DNA of 64,000 bases from M3007 sp046299435 (lineage in GTDB: Bacteria > Bacteroidota > Bacteroidia > Chitinophagales > Saprospiraceae), in contig JBKBIC010000002.1 in the NCBI GenBank assembly GCA_046299435.1, positions 1-64,000 of the forward strand, written 5' to 3'. The position numbers and the translations under genes were made by a program. This document shows positions 42,157-50,774 of this stretch, one piece after another. Positions within the stretch are counted from its first letter, which is position 1. Each line of letters opens with the position of its first letter. Under the pieces are notes generated by a model. It ran no database searches and was not told the DNA's origin. It saw nothing but the letters and a program-made list of their open reading frames with translations.

Positions 42157-44556
42157 ATGCTCCACAAGCACATCCGCAAAGTCGCCGTCCTCGGTTCCGG
42201 CCTCATGGGAACCGGCATCGCAGCCCACCTCGCTGGCTGCGGCCTTGAAGTTTTGATGCTCGACATTGTCCCCCCCAGCCCCCCAGAGGGGGGAGGCGGA
42301 GCGGCTGCACGCCGCAACAAAATCGCCGCCGACTCGCTCGCCGCCGCGCTCAAAGCCAAGCCCGCGCCGTTTTTCGACAACAAATTCGCCGGACGCATCA
42401 CGGTCGGGAATTTTGAGGACGATTTCCCGAAAATCAAGGACTGCGATTGGATTGTCGAGGTCGTCGTCGAGCGGCTCGACATCAAAAAACAGGTGTTCGA
42501 GAAAGTCGAGAAACACCGCGCCAAAGGCTCGTTGGTCACGTCGAACACATCTGGGATTCCGATTCACCTCATGGCCGAAGGCCGCAGCGACGACTTCCGC
42601 CGCCATTTTTGCGGCACACATTTTTTCAACCCCGTGCGCTACATGCGCCTGCTCGAAATCATCCCCACGCCCGACACCGACCCGGCGGTGGTGGATTTTT
42701 TCATGCACTTCGGCGACGTGTTTTTGGGCAAACAAACCGTGCTCTGCAAGGACACCCCGGCCTTCATCGCCAACCGCGTGGGCGTTTTTGCGATGGCAAA
42801 AATCTTCCAACTGACCGCCGAACTCGGCCTCGACATCTCCACTGCCGACACGCTGACGGGCAAGCCCATCGGTCGCCCCGGCACTGGCACGTTCCGGCTG
42901 GCCGACCTCGTGGGCATGGACACTGCGCTGCACGTCATCAACGGCATGAAACAAAACTGCCCCGACGACGAGCAAATCTCGAAAATGGAGGTGCCCGCGT
43001 TCCTCAATTTTTTGGTGGACAACAAGTTTTTCGGCAACAAATCGGGGCAAGGTTTTTACAAAAAAACGGGCGAGAAGGATGCTAAAGGCAAGCCCGTCAT
43101 TCTTGCGCTCAACCTGCAAACGCTTGAATATCAAGCATCTGCAAAAGAAAAACTTCCCATCCTCGACACGCTCAAACAAATCGAGGAATTGCCGCGCCGC
43201 ATGAAAGCGATTTTCAAAGGCGACGACAAAGGGGCGCAATTGCTGCAACGCTCGTTCCTCTCACTGTTCGCCTACGTCTCGAACCGTTTGCCCGAAATTT
43301 CGGACACCGTTTATGCCATTGACGACGCACTGCGCGCCGGTTTCGCGTGGGAAAAAGGCCCGTTCGAGTACTGGGATTTGGTCGGCGTGGCCGAAGGCGT
43401 GGAACGCGCCGAGGCTGCTGGCGAAAAAATCGGCGCGTGGGTGAAGGAAATGCTGGCCGCCGGGCACACGAATTTTTACAAAACCGAAGGTGGCAAACGG
43501 CTGGTTTACAACCCATTATCCAAAAATTACGACCCCATGCCGGGCGGCGATGCGTTCATCATTTTGGACAATTACCGGGCGCAAAAACCCGTGTATCAAA
43601 ACGCGGAGGTCACGCTGCACGACATCGGCGACGGGGTGCTTTGCCTCGAATTCCACTCGAAAATGAACGCCATCGGCGAGGGCATCCTGCGCGGCATCAA
43701 CGATTCGATTCAGATTGCAGAGGAGCAAGGTTGGCGAGGGCTGGTCATTGGCAACAACGCCCAGAATTTCACCGTCGGCGCGAACCTGATGATGATTGCC
43801 ATGCTCGCCTACCAACAAGAGTGGGACGAACTGAACATGGCCGTCAACCTCTTCCAGCAGACCACGATGCGCTGCCGCTACTCGGCCATTCCGGTCGTGG
43901 CCGCCACGCAGGGCTACGTTTTTGGCGGCGGCTGCGAGACCATAATGCACTGTGATGCAGCGATTTGCGCCGCAGAAAGTTATATCGGCCTCGTCGAAGT
44001 GGGCGTTGGCCTCATCCCCGGCGGCGGCGGCACGAAGGAGTTTGCCGTGCGGCTTTCGGACGAAATCAGCCGCGAGGGCGACGTGCAAATCCCGCGTCTG
44101 ATTGACAAATTCAAGGCTATTGCAACCGCGCAAGTAGCGACCTCAGCGCACGAAGCATTCAACTTTGGCTATTTGCTTCCCCAAAAAGACCGTGTAGTGC
44201 CGAATCTCGCTCGCAACATTTCAGAAGCCAAAAAAGAGGTGCTGGCCCTCTCGGAAAATTATGTGAAACCGATTCCGCGCCGCGACATCAACGTGCTGGG
44301 TCGGACGGGCTTGGGAGCCTTGTACGTGGCCGCGCATTCGCTGAAGTTGGGCAATTACGCCTCGGAACACGACATCAAAATCGCACAAAAAGTGGCGTGG
44401 GTGCTTTGCGGCGGAGACTTGACCAGCCAGCAACAAGTGTCCGAGCAGTATCTTTTGGACATCGAGCGCGAGGCGTTTTTGAGTCTCTGCGGCGAGCAAA
44501 AGACGCTGGAACGCATCCAGTTCATGCTGGAAAATGGGAAGCCGCTGCGGAATTGA
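42157..44556 (+). CDS. fadN: 3-hydroxyacyl-CoA dehydrogenase/enoyl-CoA hydratase (FadN type)
   Basis: 799 aa. It is a bifunctional fatty-acid beta-oxidation enzyme. The N-terminal NAD domain has VAVLGSGLMGTGIAAHLAG and TSNTSGIPIHLMA, then the 3HCDH C-terminal domain (KDTPAFIANRVGVFA, GRPGTGTFRLADLVGMDT). The C-terminal half is crotonase-like (LEFHSKMNAIGEGIL, ATQGYVFGGGCE, GVGLIPGGGGTKEF). The order matches B. subtilis FadN. Between residues about 37 and 50 an extra PPSPPEGGGGAAARR stretch is encoded by a C6/G6 palindrome (42268-42300), absent from the family as I know it. The thiolase and acyl-CoA dehydrogenase genes that usually follow are absent here. The last codons are echoed at 45158-45214. 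Confidence 0.93.
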   Translation: MLHKHIRKVAVLGSGLMGTGIAAHLAGCGLEVLMLDIVPPSPPEGGGGAAARRNKIAADSLAAALKAKPAPFFDNKFAGRITVGNFEDDFPKIKDCDWIVEVVVERLDIKKQVFEKVEKHRAKGSLVTSNTSGIPIHLMAEGRSDDFRRHFCGTHFFNPVRYMRLLEIIPTPDTDPAVVDFFMHFGDVFLGKQTVLCKDTPAFIANRVGVFAMAKIFQLTAELGLDISTADTLTGKPIGRPGTGTFRLADLVGMDTALHVINGMKQNCPDDEQISKMEVPAFLNFLVDNKFFGNKSGQGFYKKTGEKDAKGKPVILALNLQTLEYQASAKEKLPILDTLKQIEELPRRMKAIFKGDDKGAQLLQRSFLSLFAYVSNRLPEISDTVYAIDDALRAGFAWEKGPFEYWDLVGVAEGVERAEAAGEKIGAWVKEMLAAGHTNFYKTEGGKRLVYNPLSKNYDPMPGGDAFIILDNYRAQKPVYQNAEVTLHDIGDGVLCLEFHSKMNAIGEGILRGINDSIQIAEEQGWRGLVIGNNAQNFTVGANLMMIAMLAYQQEWDELNMAVNLFQQTTMRCRYSAIPVVAATQGYVFGGGCETIMHCDAAICAAESYIGLVEVGVGLIPGGGGTKEFAVRLSDEISREGDVQIPRLIDKFKAIATAQVATSAHEAFNFGYLLPQKDRVVPNLARNISEAKKEVLALSENYVKPIPRRDINVLGRTGLGALYVAAHSLKLGNYASEHDIKIAQKVAWVLCGGDLTSQQQVSEQYLLDIEREAFLSLCGEQKTLERIQFMLENGKPLRN
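42268..42300 (+). repeat. C-run/G-run palindromic insert within fadN
   Basis: The segment contains two C6-type runs followed by a G6 run that can pair, then GAGGCGGA. It is read in frame as Pro/Gly-rich residues in a surface loop after the first beta-alpha unit of the Rossmann fold. Confidence 0.5.
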
Positions 44557-44600
44557 TTTCGCCCCAAGCAAACTTTCAACGCCATGATTTCTGGATAAAA

Positions 44601-45134
44601 ATGGAGTCGTTTCCCAATCTCTTTGCCCCGCGCCTGCGCCTACGGAAAATCGAAATCGAGGACGTTCCCGCGCTTTTGCGCTACGCCAATAACCCGAAAA
44701 TTGCCCAGTTCGTCCTCAACATCCCGTACCCGTACCAAGAGCCGGACGCTGTGTTCCGTATCAGTTACGTCGTGCAGGGTTTCAAAAACAAGGCGCGGGT
44801 GGTTTGGGCCATCGTGTCGAAAGAACGAGACGAACTGATAGGAGAAATCGGCCTGCATTTCGTCGGCTCAAAGGATGTGGCGCAGCTCGGCTATTGGATA
44901 GGCGAGCCGTTTTGGAACATGGGCATTGCCTCGGAGGCCGTCGCAGCGGTCGCGCGATTTGGCTTTGAAAAACTGGGCTTGAACTTGATTTTCGCCACTT
45001 GCCATGTGGAAAATCCGGCCTCCGCGAAAGTTCTGTCCAAAAATGGCTTTGCCGAAGTGAGCGTGAACGGGAACGTCTGCCAGATGAATCTGACGAAAAA
45101 CGAGTTTGAGCGGCGCGTTGCCCAGAACGCCTAA
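44601..45134 (+). CDS. GNAT-family N-acetyltransferase (RimJ/RimL-like)
   Basis: 177 aa from ATG 44601 (MESFPNLFAPRLRLRKIEIE). It has the acetyltransferase_3 pattern with RLRLRKIEIEDVPAL at the N-terminus, GEIGLHFVGSKDVAQLGYWIGEPFWNMGIASEA (acetyl-CoA pyrophosphate loop region, with Gln/Arg-x-x-Gly replaced by FWNMG) and LNLIFATCHVENPASAKVLSKNGF. It may acetylate protein N-termini or small molecules. It lies between fadN and a decayed copy of the fadN 3' end, so it was probably inserted or captured in a rearrangement. Confidence 0.85.
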   Translation: MESFPNLFAPRLRLRKIEIEDVPALLRYANNPKIAQFVLNIPYPYQEPDAVFRISYVVQGFKNKARVVWAIVSKERDELIGEIGLHFVGSKDVAQLGYWIGEPFWNMGIASEAVAAVARFGFEKLGLNLIFATCHVENPASAKVLSKNGFAEVSVNGNVCQMNLTKNEFERRVAQNA

Positions 45135-45148
45135 GTTGGCGTGCGTTC

Positions 45149-45214
45149 AGGCCGTTTTGCGGCGAGCAAAACAGCTCGTTCATGCTGAAAAACGGTAAGC
45201 CGCTGCGGAATTGA
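45149..45214 (+). pseudogene. Relic of a second fadN 3' end
   Basis: This stretch repeats the last codons of fadN. TGCGGCGAGCAAAA, TTCATGCTG and AAGCCGCTGCGGAATTGA are common to 44488-44556 and 45158-45214, with two small deletions relative to fadN. Read in the same frame it gives FCGEQNSSFMLKNGKPLRN and a stop, compared with LCGEQKTLERIQFMLENGK... in FadN. Only the C-terminal fragment remains. Confidence 0.75.
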
Positions 45215-45227
45215 ACCACTGCAAATC

Positions 45228-45235
45228 TACTTTTG
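45228..45235 (+). promoter_or_regulatory. -7 promoter box of the O-antigen ligase gene
   Basis: TACTTTTG followed by C, 51 nt before ATG 45287 and immediately after the fadN relic. Confidence 0.6.
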
Positions 45236-45286
45236 CTGCCATCGAAACCGGGCAATTTCAACCGCCCGCAGCAAATCGCCGACCAG

Positions 45287-47230
45287 ATGAGCAAGCAAAA
45301 AATCCACACGCCCAAGCCTACCACGCCATCCGTTGAACCCGCCGCCGACGGCCTCAACGGATGGCGTATTTTTTTGTGGCTGACAGTTTTCGCCAACTCG
45401 CTATTCATCTGGCCGGGCTGCCTCGATTTGTCGCTCGCGCCGCGTTTTTTGTTTTTGTCGCTTGGCCTGTTGGCGAGCATCGTGTTGGTTTTCAAAGACT
45501 TACGAGCTAACGGCGACTTCCGGCTACATGGATTTGACCTGCTGTTTTTGGTCTGGTATGGCCTCAACGCCGCTTCCATTGGGTGGGCGTTCAACTGGTC
45601 GGAAGCCGTGTTTTTCACCCAAAAAGTACTGCTCGGTTTTGCGGTTTATTGGCTGTTCCGGCAGGCGTTGCACCGCGACGAAAGCATGGTGCGGCGCACG
45701 CTGGCGGTCATCCTGCCCGTGCTGACTTTAGTGGTTGTGGGCATTCTGTTGGTGCAGCTGGGGCAGGCCGTCTCAAAAGTTGGGCTAAACAACGACCAAC
45801 TTTACGACTACGCAAAAGGCGTGTTCGGCAACAAGGGCTTGGCGACCGATTTCCTGTTTTTCCTCCTGATTTTCAATGTGTTGCTGTTCCGGGAGTTTGG
45901 CAAGAAGTGGTTGTTCTGGCTACTGGCTGTGCTGCTGCTGGGGTTGATTTTGCTGTTGCAAACCCGCACGGTTTATCTCGCGGTGGCGGCAGGGGCATTG
46001 GTTTATTTTCCTGTCAGGGCGATGGTTGAGCCGAAATTCCGACCGCTTTTTTTCAAAAAAATACTGCCCGGCGGCCTGTTGGCCATTGGCCTGCTGGCGG
46101 CTTTGGTGGCCGTGAAGGGCCGGGGCACAAGCCTTGCCGAACGCCTCAACCCGATGACCTACCTCGAAAGCGCGTCGGCCAACGAACGCCGTTTCGTGTG
46201 GTACAAAACCGACTTGCTCTGTGCCGACCACCCGATTTGGGGCGTGGGCAATGGCAGTTGGAAACTTTGGTTCCCGTCCAAGAGCATTCAGGGCGCGTAC
46301 CGTTTGCAGGAAAAAGGCATCATTTTCACCCGCGTCCACAACGATTATTTGGAAATCCGCGCCGAACTGGGGTTGGTCGGCGCAGGGCTTTTCATCCTGC
46401 TTTTCGCGGTGGCGGCAGGCACTGGGTTTTGGGTTTTGCGAAAAACGACCGACCCCCACAGGCGGCACGACGCGCTGGTCTTGCTCGTCGGGCTGCTCGG
46501 CTACTGCATCATCCAATACTTCGATTTTCCGCGAGAGCGCGTGGAAATGCAGGTTGTGCTGGCTCTGTTTTTTGCGTGGCTGGCATTTTTGAGCCGCGAT
46601 TTTTGGGCAAAATTGCCGGGCTTACCGACCCAAAAACTGTTTCTGGCGGGCATGACATTTTTGGCTACGGGCCTGATTTTCAATGTGTTGATTGGTTGGA
46701 ACCGGGTGCGTGGCGAGCAGCACATGGTCAAGACTATGGCGGCCCACCTTGCCAGCCAATGGCCGACCGCGCTGCGTGAATCCGCGCTGGCCTCAAACGC
46801 ATTTTACGAGATGAACGACGTGGCTTTGCCCGCCTCGTGGTACGCGGGCGTGGCACATTACAGCATGAAAAATTACGAGAAATCGGTGTCCGCCTTCGCG
46901 GATGCATACCGCCTGAACCCCTGGAGTTTTCAGGTCATCAACAATTACGCTTCGGCGTTGGTGCAAAACAAGGACATCCCGGCGGCCATCAAACTGTACG
47001 AAAAGACGCTGGAAATCAACCCGAAGTACGACGAGGGCAAGTTCAATTTGTCGTATGCCTATTTCCAGCTCGGCGATTACGCCCGCTCACTCGAATACGC
47101 CAACGCTGTGGACACCATCGTGGGCGCAAAAACGCCGGACGAGCTTGCCAAAAACCGCGCGGTGCTACAACGGCGCGAGACGTTCATCCGCGAAATCCAG
47201 AAGAAGGTGGCGGCGGGCGGCGGGCAATGA
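45287..47230 (+). CDS. O-antigen ligase (Wzy_C) family protein with C-terminal TPRs
   Basis: 647 aa from ATG 45287 (the TTG at 45233 lies inside the promoter). About twelve hydrophobic helices span residues 25-500. The periplasmic Wzy_C loop is recognisable (ERRFVWYKTDLLCADHPIWGVGNGSW, then FTRVHNDYLEIRAELGLVGAGLF). Residues about 545-640 form two or three TPR units (YAGVAHYSMKNYEKSVSAFA, YASALVQNKDIPAAIKLYEK). The family joins glycans to lipid A core or to proteins, or polymerises them. No other polysaccharide genes are adjacent, so the donor and acceptor are unknown. It is convergent with feoB, with stops 3 nt apart. Confidence 0.88.
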   Translation: MSKQKIHTPKPTTPSVEPAADGLNGWRIFLWLTVFANSLFIWPGCLDLSLAPRFLFLSLGLLASIVLVFKDLRANGDFRLHGFDLLFLVWYGLNAASIGWAFNWSEAVFFTQKVLLGFAVYWLFRQALHRDESMVRRTLAVILPVLTLVVVGILLVQLGQAVSKVGLNNDQLYDYAKGVFGNKGLATDFLFFLLIFNVLLFREFGKKWLFWLLAVLLLGLILLLQTRTVYLAVAAGALVYFPVRAMVEPKFRPLFFKKILPGGLLAIGLLAALVAVKGRGTSLAERLNPMTYLESASANERRFVWYKTDLLCADHPIWGVGNGSWKLWFPSKSIQGAYRLQEKGIIFTRVHNDYLEIRAELGLVGAGLFILLFAVAAGTGFWVLRKTTDPHRRHDALVLLVGLLGYCIIQYFDFPRERVEMQVVLALFFAWLAFLSRDFWAKLPGLPTQKLFLAGMTFLATGLIFNVLIGWNRVRGEQHMVKTMAAHLASQWPTALRESALASNAFYEMNDVALPASWYAGVAHYSMKNYEKSVSAFADAYRLNPWSFQVINNYASALVQNKDIPAAIKLYEKTLEINPKYDEGKFNLSYAYFQLGDYARSLEYANAVDTIVGAKTPDELAKNRAVLQRRETFIREIQKKVAAGGGQ

Positions 47231-47233
47231 GCT

Positions 47234-49351
47234 TCACGAAAACAAAACGTACACGCCCCACGCGCCCAAATAAGCCAGCAAACTCATAAAAACGAACTGC
47301 AAAAGTGCCCATTTCCAGCTGCCCGTTTCGCGCTTGACGACGGCCAATGTGCTCATGCATTGCATGGCGAGGGCGTAAAAAACGAGCAGCGAAAGCGCGG
47401 TGGCAAGGGTGTAAACGGGCATACCGGAGTCGGCAAAAGTGGCCGTCCGCATTTTTTCGCGGAGCAAGTCGTCGTCCTCGCCCGCGCTGCCGATGCTGTA
47501 AATCGTCGCCATCGTGCCGACAAAAACTTCCCGTGCCGCGAACGATGTGATGAGTGCGATGCCGATTTTCCAGTCGTATCCCAGCGGGCGGATGGCTGGT
47601 TCGATGGCCTTGCCGAGGGTGCCGGCCCACGAGGCTTCGAGCTGGCTGGCAGCGACCAAATCCTCAGTTTCCGTGGTTGAAAGCTGCCGGGTTGTGGCGA
47701 TTTTTTCGGCCTCGGTGGCGGCTTGTTGCATGGCATCGCCGGGGCCAAAACTTGCCAATGCCCACAGTACGATGCTGATTATCAGGATGATTTTGCCCGC
47801 CCCGACCACGAACGCACCGACTTTTTCGAGTAGCGTGAGCCATACGTTTCGCCAATGTGGCATCCGATATTCGGGCAGTTCGATGGCCAAAAACGAGGCT
47901 TCGCGGGTGCGGAGCACTTTTTTCATCAAAAAACCCGACCCCAGCGCGACCAACACGCCCAACGCGTACATGCTACCGAACACGAGACTTTGCAAATTGA
48001 AAAAACCACCGACGCGCACGTCCGGCACCGCCAGTCCGATGAGCACAGCATACACCGGAATCCGCGCAGAACAGCTGATGAACGGCGTGACCATGACGGT
48101 GATGAGCCGTTCCTGCCAGTTGCCGATGGTGCGGCTCGACATGATGGCCGGCACCGCGCAAGCCCCGCCGCTGATGAGCGAGACGACTGAGCGACCGTTC
48201 ATCCCGAACCGTTGCATGATGCGGTCGAACATGAACACTACCCGCGCCATGTAGCCCACCTCTTCGAGGATGCTGATGAGGAAAAACAGGATGGCGATTT
48301 GCGGCACAAAAACCAAAATGCCGCCCAGTCCGGCCCAAACGCCGTCGGTCAAAAGGCCGCTGAGCCAGTTGTCGGGCAGCACGGCTTTGAGCCAAGAGGA
48401 GAGGCTATTGAATTGATTTTCAATGAAATCCATCGGCACACCGCTCCAATCGTAGATGGCTTGGAAGACCAAGAGCATGACCGCCACGAAAATCAGCGGC
48501 CCGGCCACTCGGTGCGTCAGCAAGGCATCAATGCGGTCGGTGGCAGTGGTCGGGAAAGGCGGTGGCGTTTGCACGGCCTCCCGGATGAACGGCGTGAAAC
48601 GGTCGTACCGGTCGAGCGTTTCGTCCACTTGGGCGCGGAGGGAGTGGAAATTTTTGGTCTGCCCAATCGCCGCCAGCGTGTCTCGTTCGGCCTGTTTCAG
48701 GTGCGGGAGCCAACTGCCATGATGTGCCAAGAGCAGGGCGCGGTACGGGTTTTCGATGCCCAGATTGAGGCGCACGGCCTCCGCGATTTGTCGTTCGGTG
48801 TCGGAGAGTCGGTAAAATGGCTTGCGTTCGGCGGCAGTCTTTTCGCTGCGGGTGGCCAGTTTTTCCAGCTCGCCGATGAGCCGCTGGATGTTGCGCCCGT
48901 CGCGGCCACTGACCAAGACGAACGGGATGCCGAGCCGTTCGGCCAGCAGCCCGGTGTTGATTTTGATGCCCTGTTCTTCCGCACTGTCGGCCATGTTCAG
49001 CGCGGCAATGACGGGCAGGCCGAGGTCGAGGATTTGGGTGAGCAGCAGGAGATGTTTTTCGAGGTGCGTCGCGTCGGCGATGTAAATGATGGCATCCGGG
49101 AAATTCGGGTCGGCGGGATTGGTCAGGACGCTGGCGACGATTTTTTCGTCCGACGAAGTCGGGTACAAACTATAAGTGCCGGGCAAATCGCTCAACACGG
49201 CTTCTTGGCCACTGGGAAACCGGATTTTGCCCTCTTTCACATCCACCGTCACGCCGGGGAAATTGCCAGTTTTCTGCCGAAGGCCGGTCAGTTGGTTGAA
49301 AATCGTGGATTTTCCGCTGTTCGGATTACCAAGTAGTGCGACTCGTAACAT
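47234..49351 (-). CDS. feoB: Ferrous iron transporter FeoB
   Basis: 705 aa from ATG 49351 (the TTG just before is not needed). The N-terminal GTPase has G1 GNPNSGKSTIFNQL, G3 DLPGTYSLYP, G4 NMAD and G5 SGRDG. It is followed by the cytosolic helical domain and two gate domains (GGILVFVPQIAILFFLISIL, SGGACAVPAIMSSRTI, ISCSARIPVYAVLI). It imports Fe2+ across the inner membrane. It starts 45 nt after feoA on the same strand; the spacer contains GTGAGA-type simple words. Confidence 0.97.
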   Translation of the reverse strand: MLRVALLGNPNSGKSTIFNQLTGLRQKTGNFPGVTVDVKEGKIRFPSGQEAVLSDLPGTYSLYPTSSDEKIVASVLTNPADPNFPDAIIYIADATHLEKHLLLLTQILDLGLPVIAALNMADSAEEQGIKINTGLLAERLGIPFVLVSGRDGRNIQRLIGELEKLATRSEKTAAERKPFYRLSDTERQIAEAVRLNLGIENPYRALLLAHHGSWLPHLKQAERDTLAAIGQTKNFHSLRAQVDETLDRYDRFTPFIREAVQTPPPFPTTATDRIDALLTHRVAGPLIFVAVMLLVFQAIYDWSGVPMDFIENQFNSLSSWLKAVLPDNWLSGLLTDGVWAGLGGILVFVPQIAILFFLISILEEVGYMARVVFMFDRIMQRFGMNGRSVVSLISGGACAVPAIMSSRTIGNWQERLITVMVTPFISCSARIPVYAVLIGLAVPDVRVGGFFNLQSLVFGSMYALGVLVALGSGFLMKKVLRTREASFLAIELPEYRMPHWRNVWLTLLEKVGAFVVGAGKIILIISIVLWALASFGPGDAMQQAATEAEKIATTRQLSTTETEDLVAASQLEASWAGTLGKAIEPAIRPLGYDWKIGIALITSFAAREVFVGTMATIYSIGSAGEDDDLLREKMRTATFADSGMPVYTLATALSLLVFYALAMQCMSTLAVVKRETGSWKWALLQFVFMSLLAYLGAWGVYVLFS

Positions 49352-49396
49352 CAATTATGTGAGACGGTGAGATGGTGGGACGGCAGTGGCACGCGC

Positions 49397-49630
49397 TCAA
49401 ACTTCTACCAAGATGTTCGCGGCCTCGGCCTCGCGCAGTGCCAACCGAACGCCGTCCACTTTTATATAAAAAGAATTGCCGAACGGCGAAGAACGGATGA
49501 CTTGGATGTTCGCGCCCGGCAGCACCCCCATCGAAGTGAGCTTGCAAGCCAGTTCCGGGTCGGAAAAAGCAATGGCGCGGGCGTTCTCGTGCAGTTTGAG
49601 GTCGGTGACGGTGCGATGGTGGCGTTGCAT
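49397..49630 (-). CDS. feoA: Ferrous iron transport protein FeoA
   Basis: 77 aa. A small SH3-like cytosolic partner of FeoB: LACKLTSMGVLPGANIQVIRSSPFGNSFYIKVDGVRLALREAEAANILV is complete and typical. It is the first gene of the feoAB operon. A leader of about 100 nt separates it from the promoter box at 49734-49741. No clear Fur box could be assigned, although the leader contains nested inverted words. Confidence 0.93.
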   Translation of the reverse strand: MQRHHRTVTDLKLHENARAIAFSDPELACKLTSMGVLPGANIQVIRSSPFGNSFYIKVDGVRLALREAEAANILVEV

Positions 49631-49699
49631 ATTTGAAATTGGAAATGGGAATCGGGAACCGGGAATTTCTAATACCTAATTCCCAATTTCTAACCCCTG
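49631..49699. repeat. Nested palindromic words in the feoA leader
   Basis: GGGAATT and AATTCCC (around 49662-49684) are nested inside GAAATTGG and CCAATTTC arms, giving a structure built from simple AATTGGGA-like words. It lies between the feoA start and its promoter box. Function is unknown. Confidence 0.4.
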
Positions 49700-49733
49700 C
49701 GCTCTTAGCGATTTAGACAAAATCAAGACAGGG

Positions 49734-49741
49734 CAAATGTA
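49734..49741 (-). promoter_or_regulatory. -7 promoter box of feoAB
   Basis: Minus strand reads TACATTTG followed by CC, about 104 nt before the feoA start. Confidence 0.5.
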
Positions 49742-49923
49742 GATTTTGTTTTGGCGAACCATGAAATTTTATGGGCGGGCAGGGTGTTTCTGCCCCAAAT
49801 TTGGCCGACGTTGCTGCAACATGCTTGATGTTCAGACTATTTAGCGGCCTGCCTCGTTTTCGACAACATCTGCTCAAGGTGAAAGGCCGACGGGCAGTGC
49901 TCACTTCTGACAACCACCCGCCC

Positions 49924-50727
49924 ATGCTTTTTTCCAAAAAAACGCGCTTGCTACTGCCTGCGCTCGTCGCTGCGACATTGTTCGGAGGCTGCACCTTTTT
50001 CCGAAAAGGCAGCCAAGTCGCCAATTACTTCTCGCTCGAAGATGACAAACGCCTTGGCCTTGAAGTAAGCCAAGAAATTGAAAATCAATCATTTACATAC
50101 CCAATTCTGCCGGAAAAAGGCAACGAGGAAGTGTATCGTTACGTCCGCAATTTGCGCGACCGCATCCTCGGCACGGGGCGGGTGCAGCACGCGCGGGATT
50201 TCGATTGGAAAGTCAAAATCATCCGCGACGACGAGACCCAAAACGCTTTTTGCGCGCCCGGCGGGCACATCTACATTTTCACGGGCCTCATCAAGTTTTT
50301 GGATTCCGAAGACCAGCTCGCCGGGGTCATCGCCCACGAAATCGCCCACGCCGCCAATCGCCACTACACGCGGCACATCAGCAAATCCATGCCCGCCCGC
50401 ACCATTGCCGACGCGCTTTTGGGGCAGAGTGACGCGGCCAAAGCCATCGCCGTCGGGTTGGCATCTTTGAAGTATAGCCGCGCTTTTGAGGCCGAGGCCG
50501 ATGAATTTTCGGTTCACTACCTTTGCGGCCTCGGCTTGCGGGCCGACGGTGCGGCGGCTTTTTTCCGAAAAATCGAAAGCCTCGAAGCCTCGCCGCCCCA
50601 ATGGCTGAGCACACACCCTTCGCCGAAAAACCGGATTGAACACATCGAGGCCCAGGCCAAAGCCCAAAATTGCAAAGGCACACAAACCAATTCGGCTGAA
50701 TATCAACGGATTAAGAAGTTGTTGTAA
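49924..50727 (+). CDS. M48-family metallopeptidase lipoprotein
   Basis: 267 aa from ATG 49924. A lipoprotein signal peptide with lipobox FGGC makes Cys23 the lipidated residue. The zinc site is H138-E139-x-x-H142 in VIAHEIAHAANRHY, with the third ligand Glu in AFEAEADEFSVHYL. This is the short BepA/YcaL-like form of M48 without TPRs, likely a periplasmic or outer-membrane quality-control protease. Longer frames upstream start before the signal peptide and are rejected. It stands 47 nt before mtaB. Confidence 0.9.
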   Translation: MLFSKKTRLLLPALVAATLFGGCTFFRKGSQVANYFSLEDDKRLGLEVSQEIENQSFTYPILPEKGNEEVYRYVRNLRDRILGTGRVQHARDFDWKVKIIRDDETQNAFCAPGGHIYIFTGLIKFLDSEDQLAGVIAHEIAHAANRHYTRHISKSMPARTIADALLGQSDAAKAIAVGLASLKYSRAFEAEADEFSVHYLCGLGLRADGAAAFFRKIESLEASPPQWLSTHPSPKNRIEHIEAQAKAQNCKGTQTNSAEYQRIKKLL

Positions 50728-50774
50728 GCCCAGTTCAAATCACCCAATAGCCACATCACCGAATCAACAAAAAA

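Noticed and set aside
49631..49760. Fur box upstream of feoA
   Set aside because: The AATTGGGA-type palindromes look superficially like iron boxes but belong to the simple-word repeats seen in other spacers, and no 19-bp Fur-like inverted repeat stands out.
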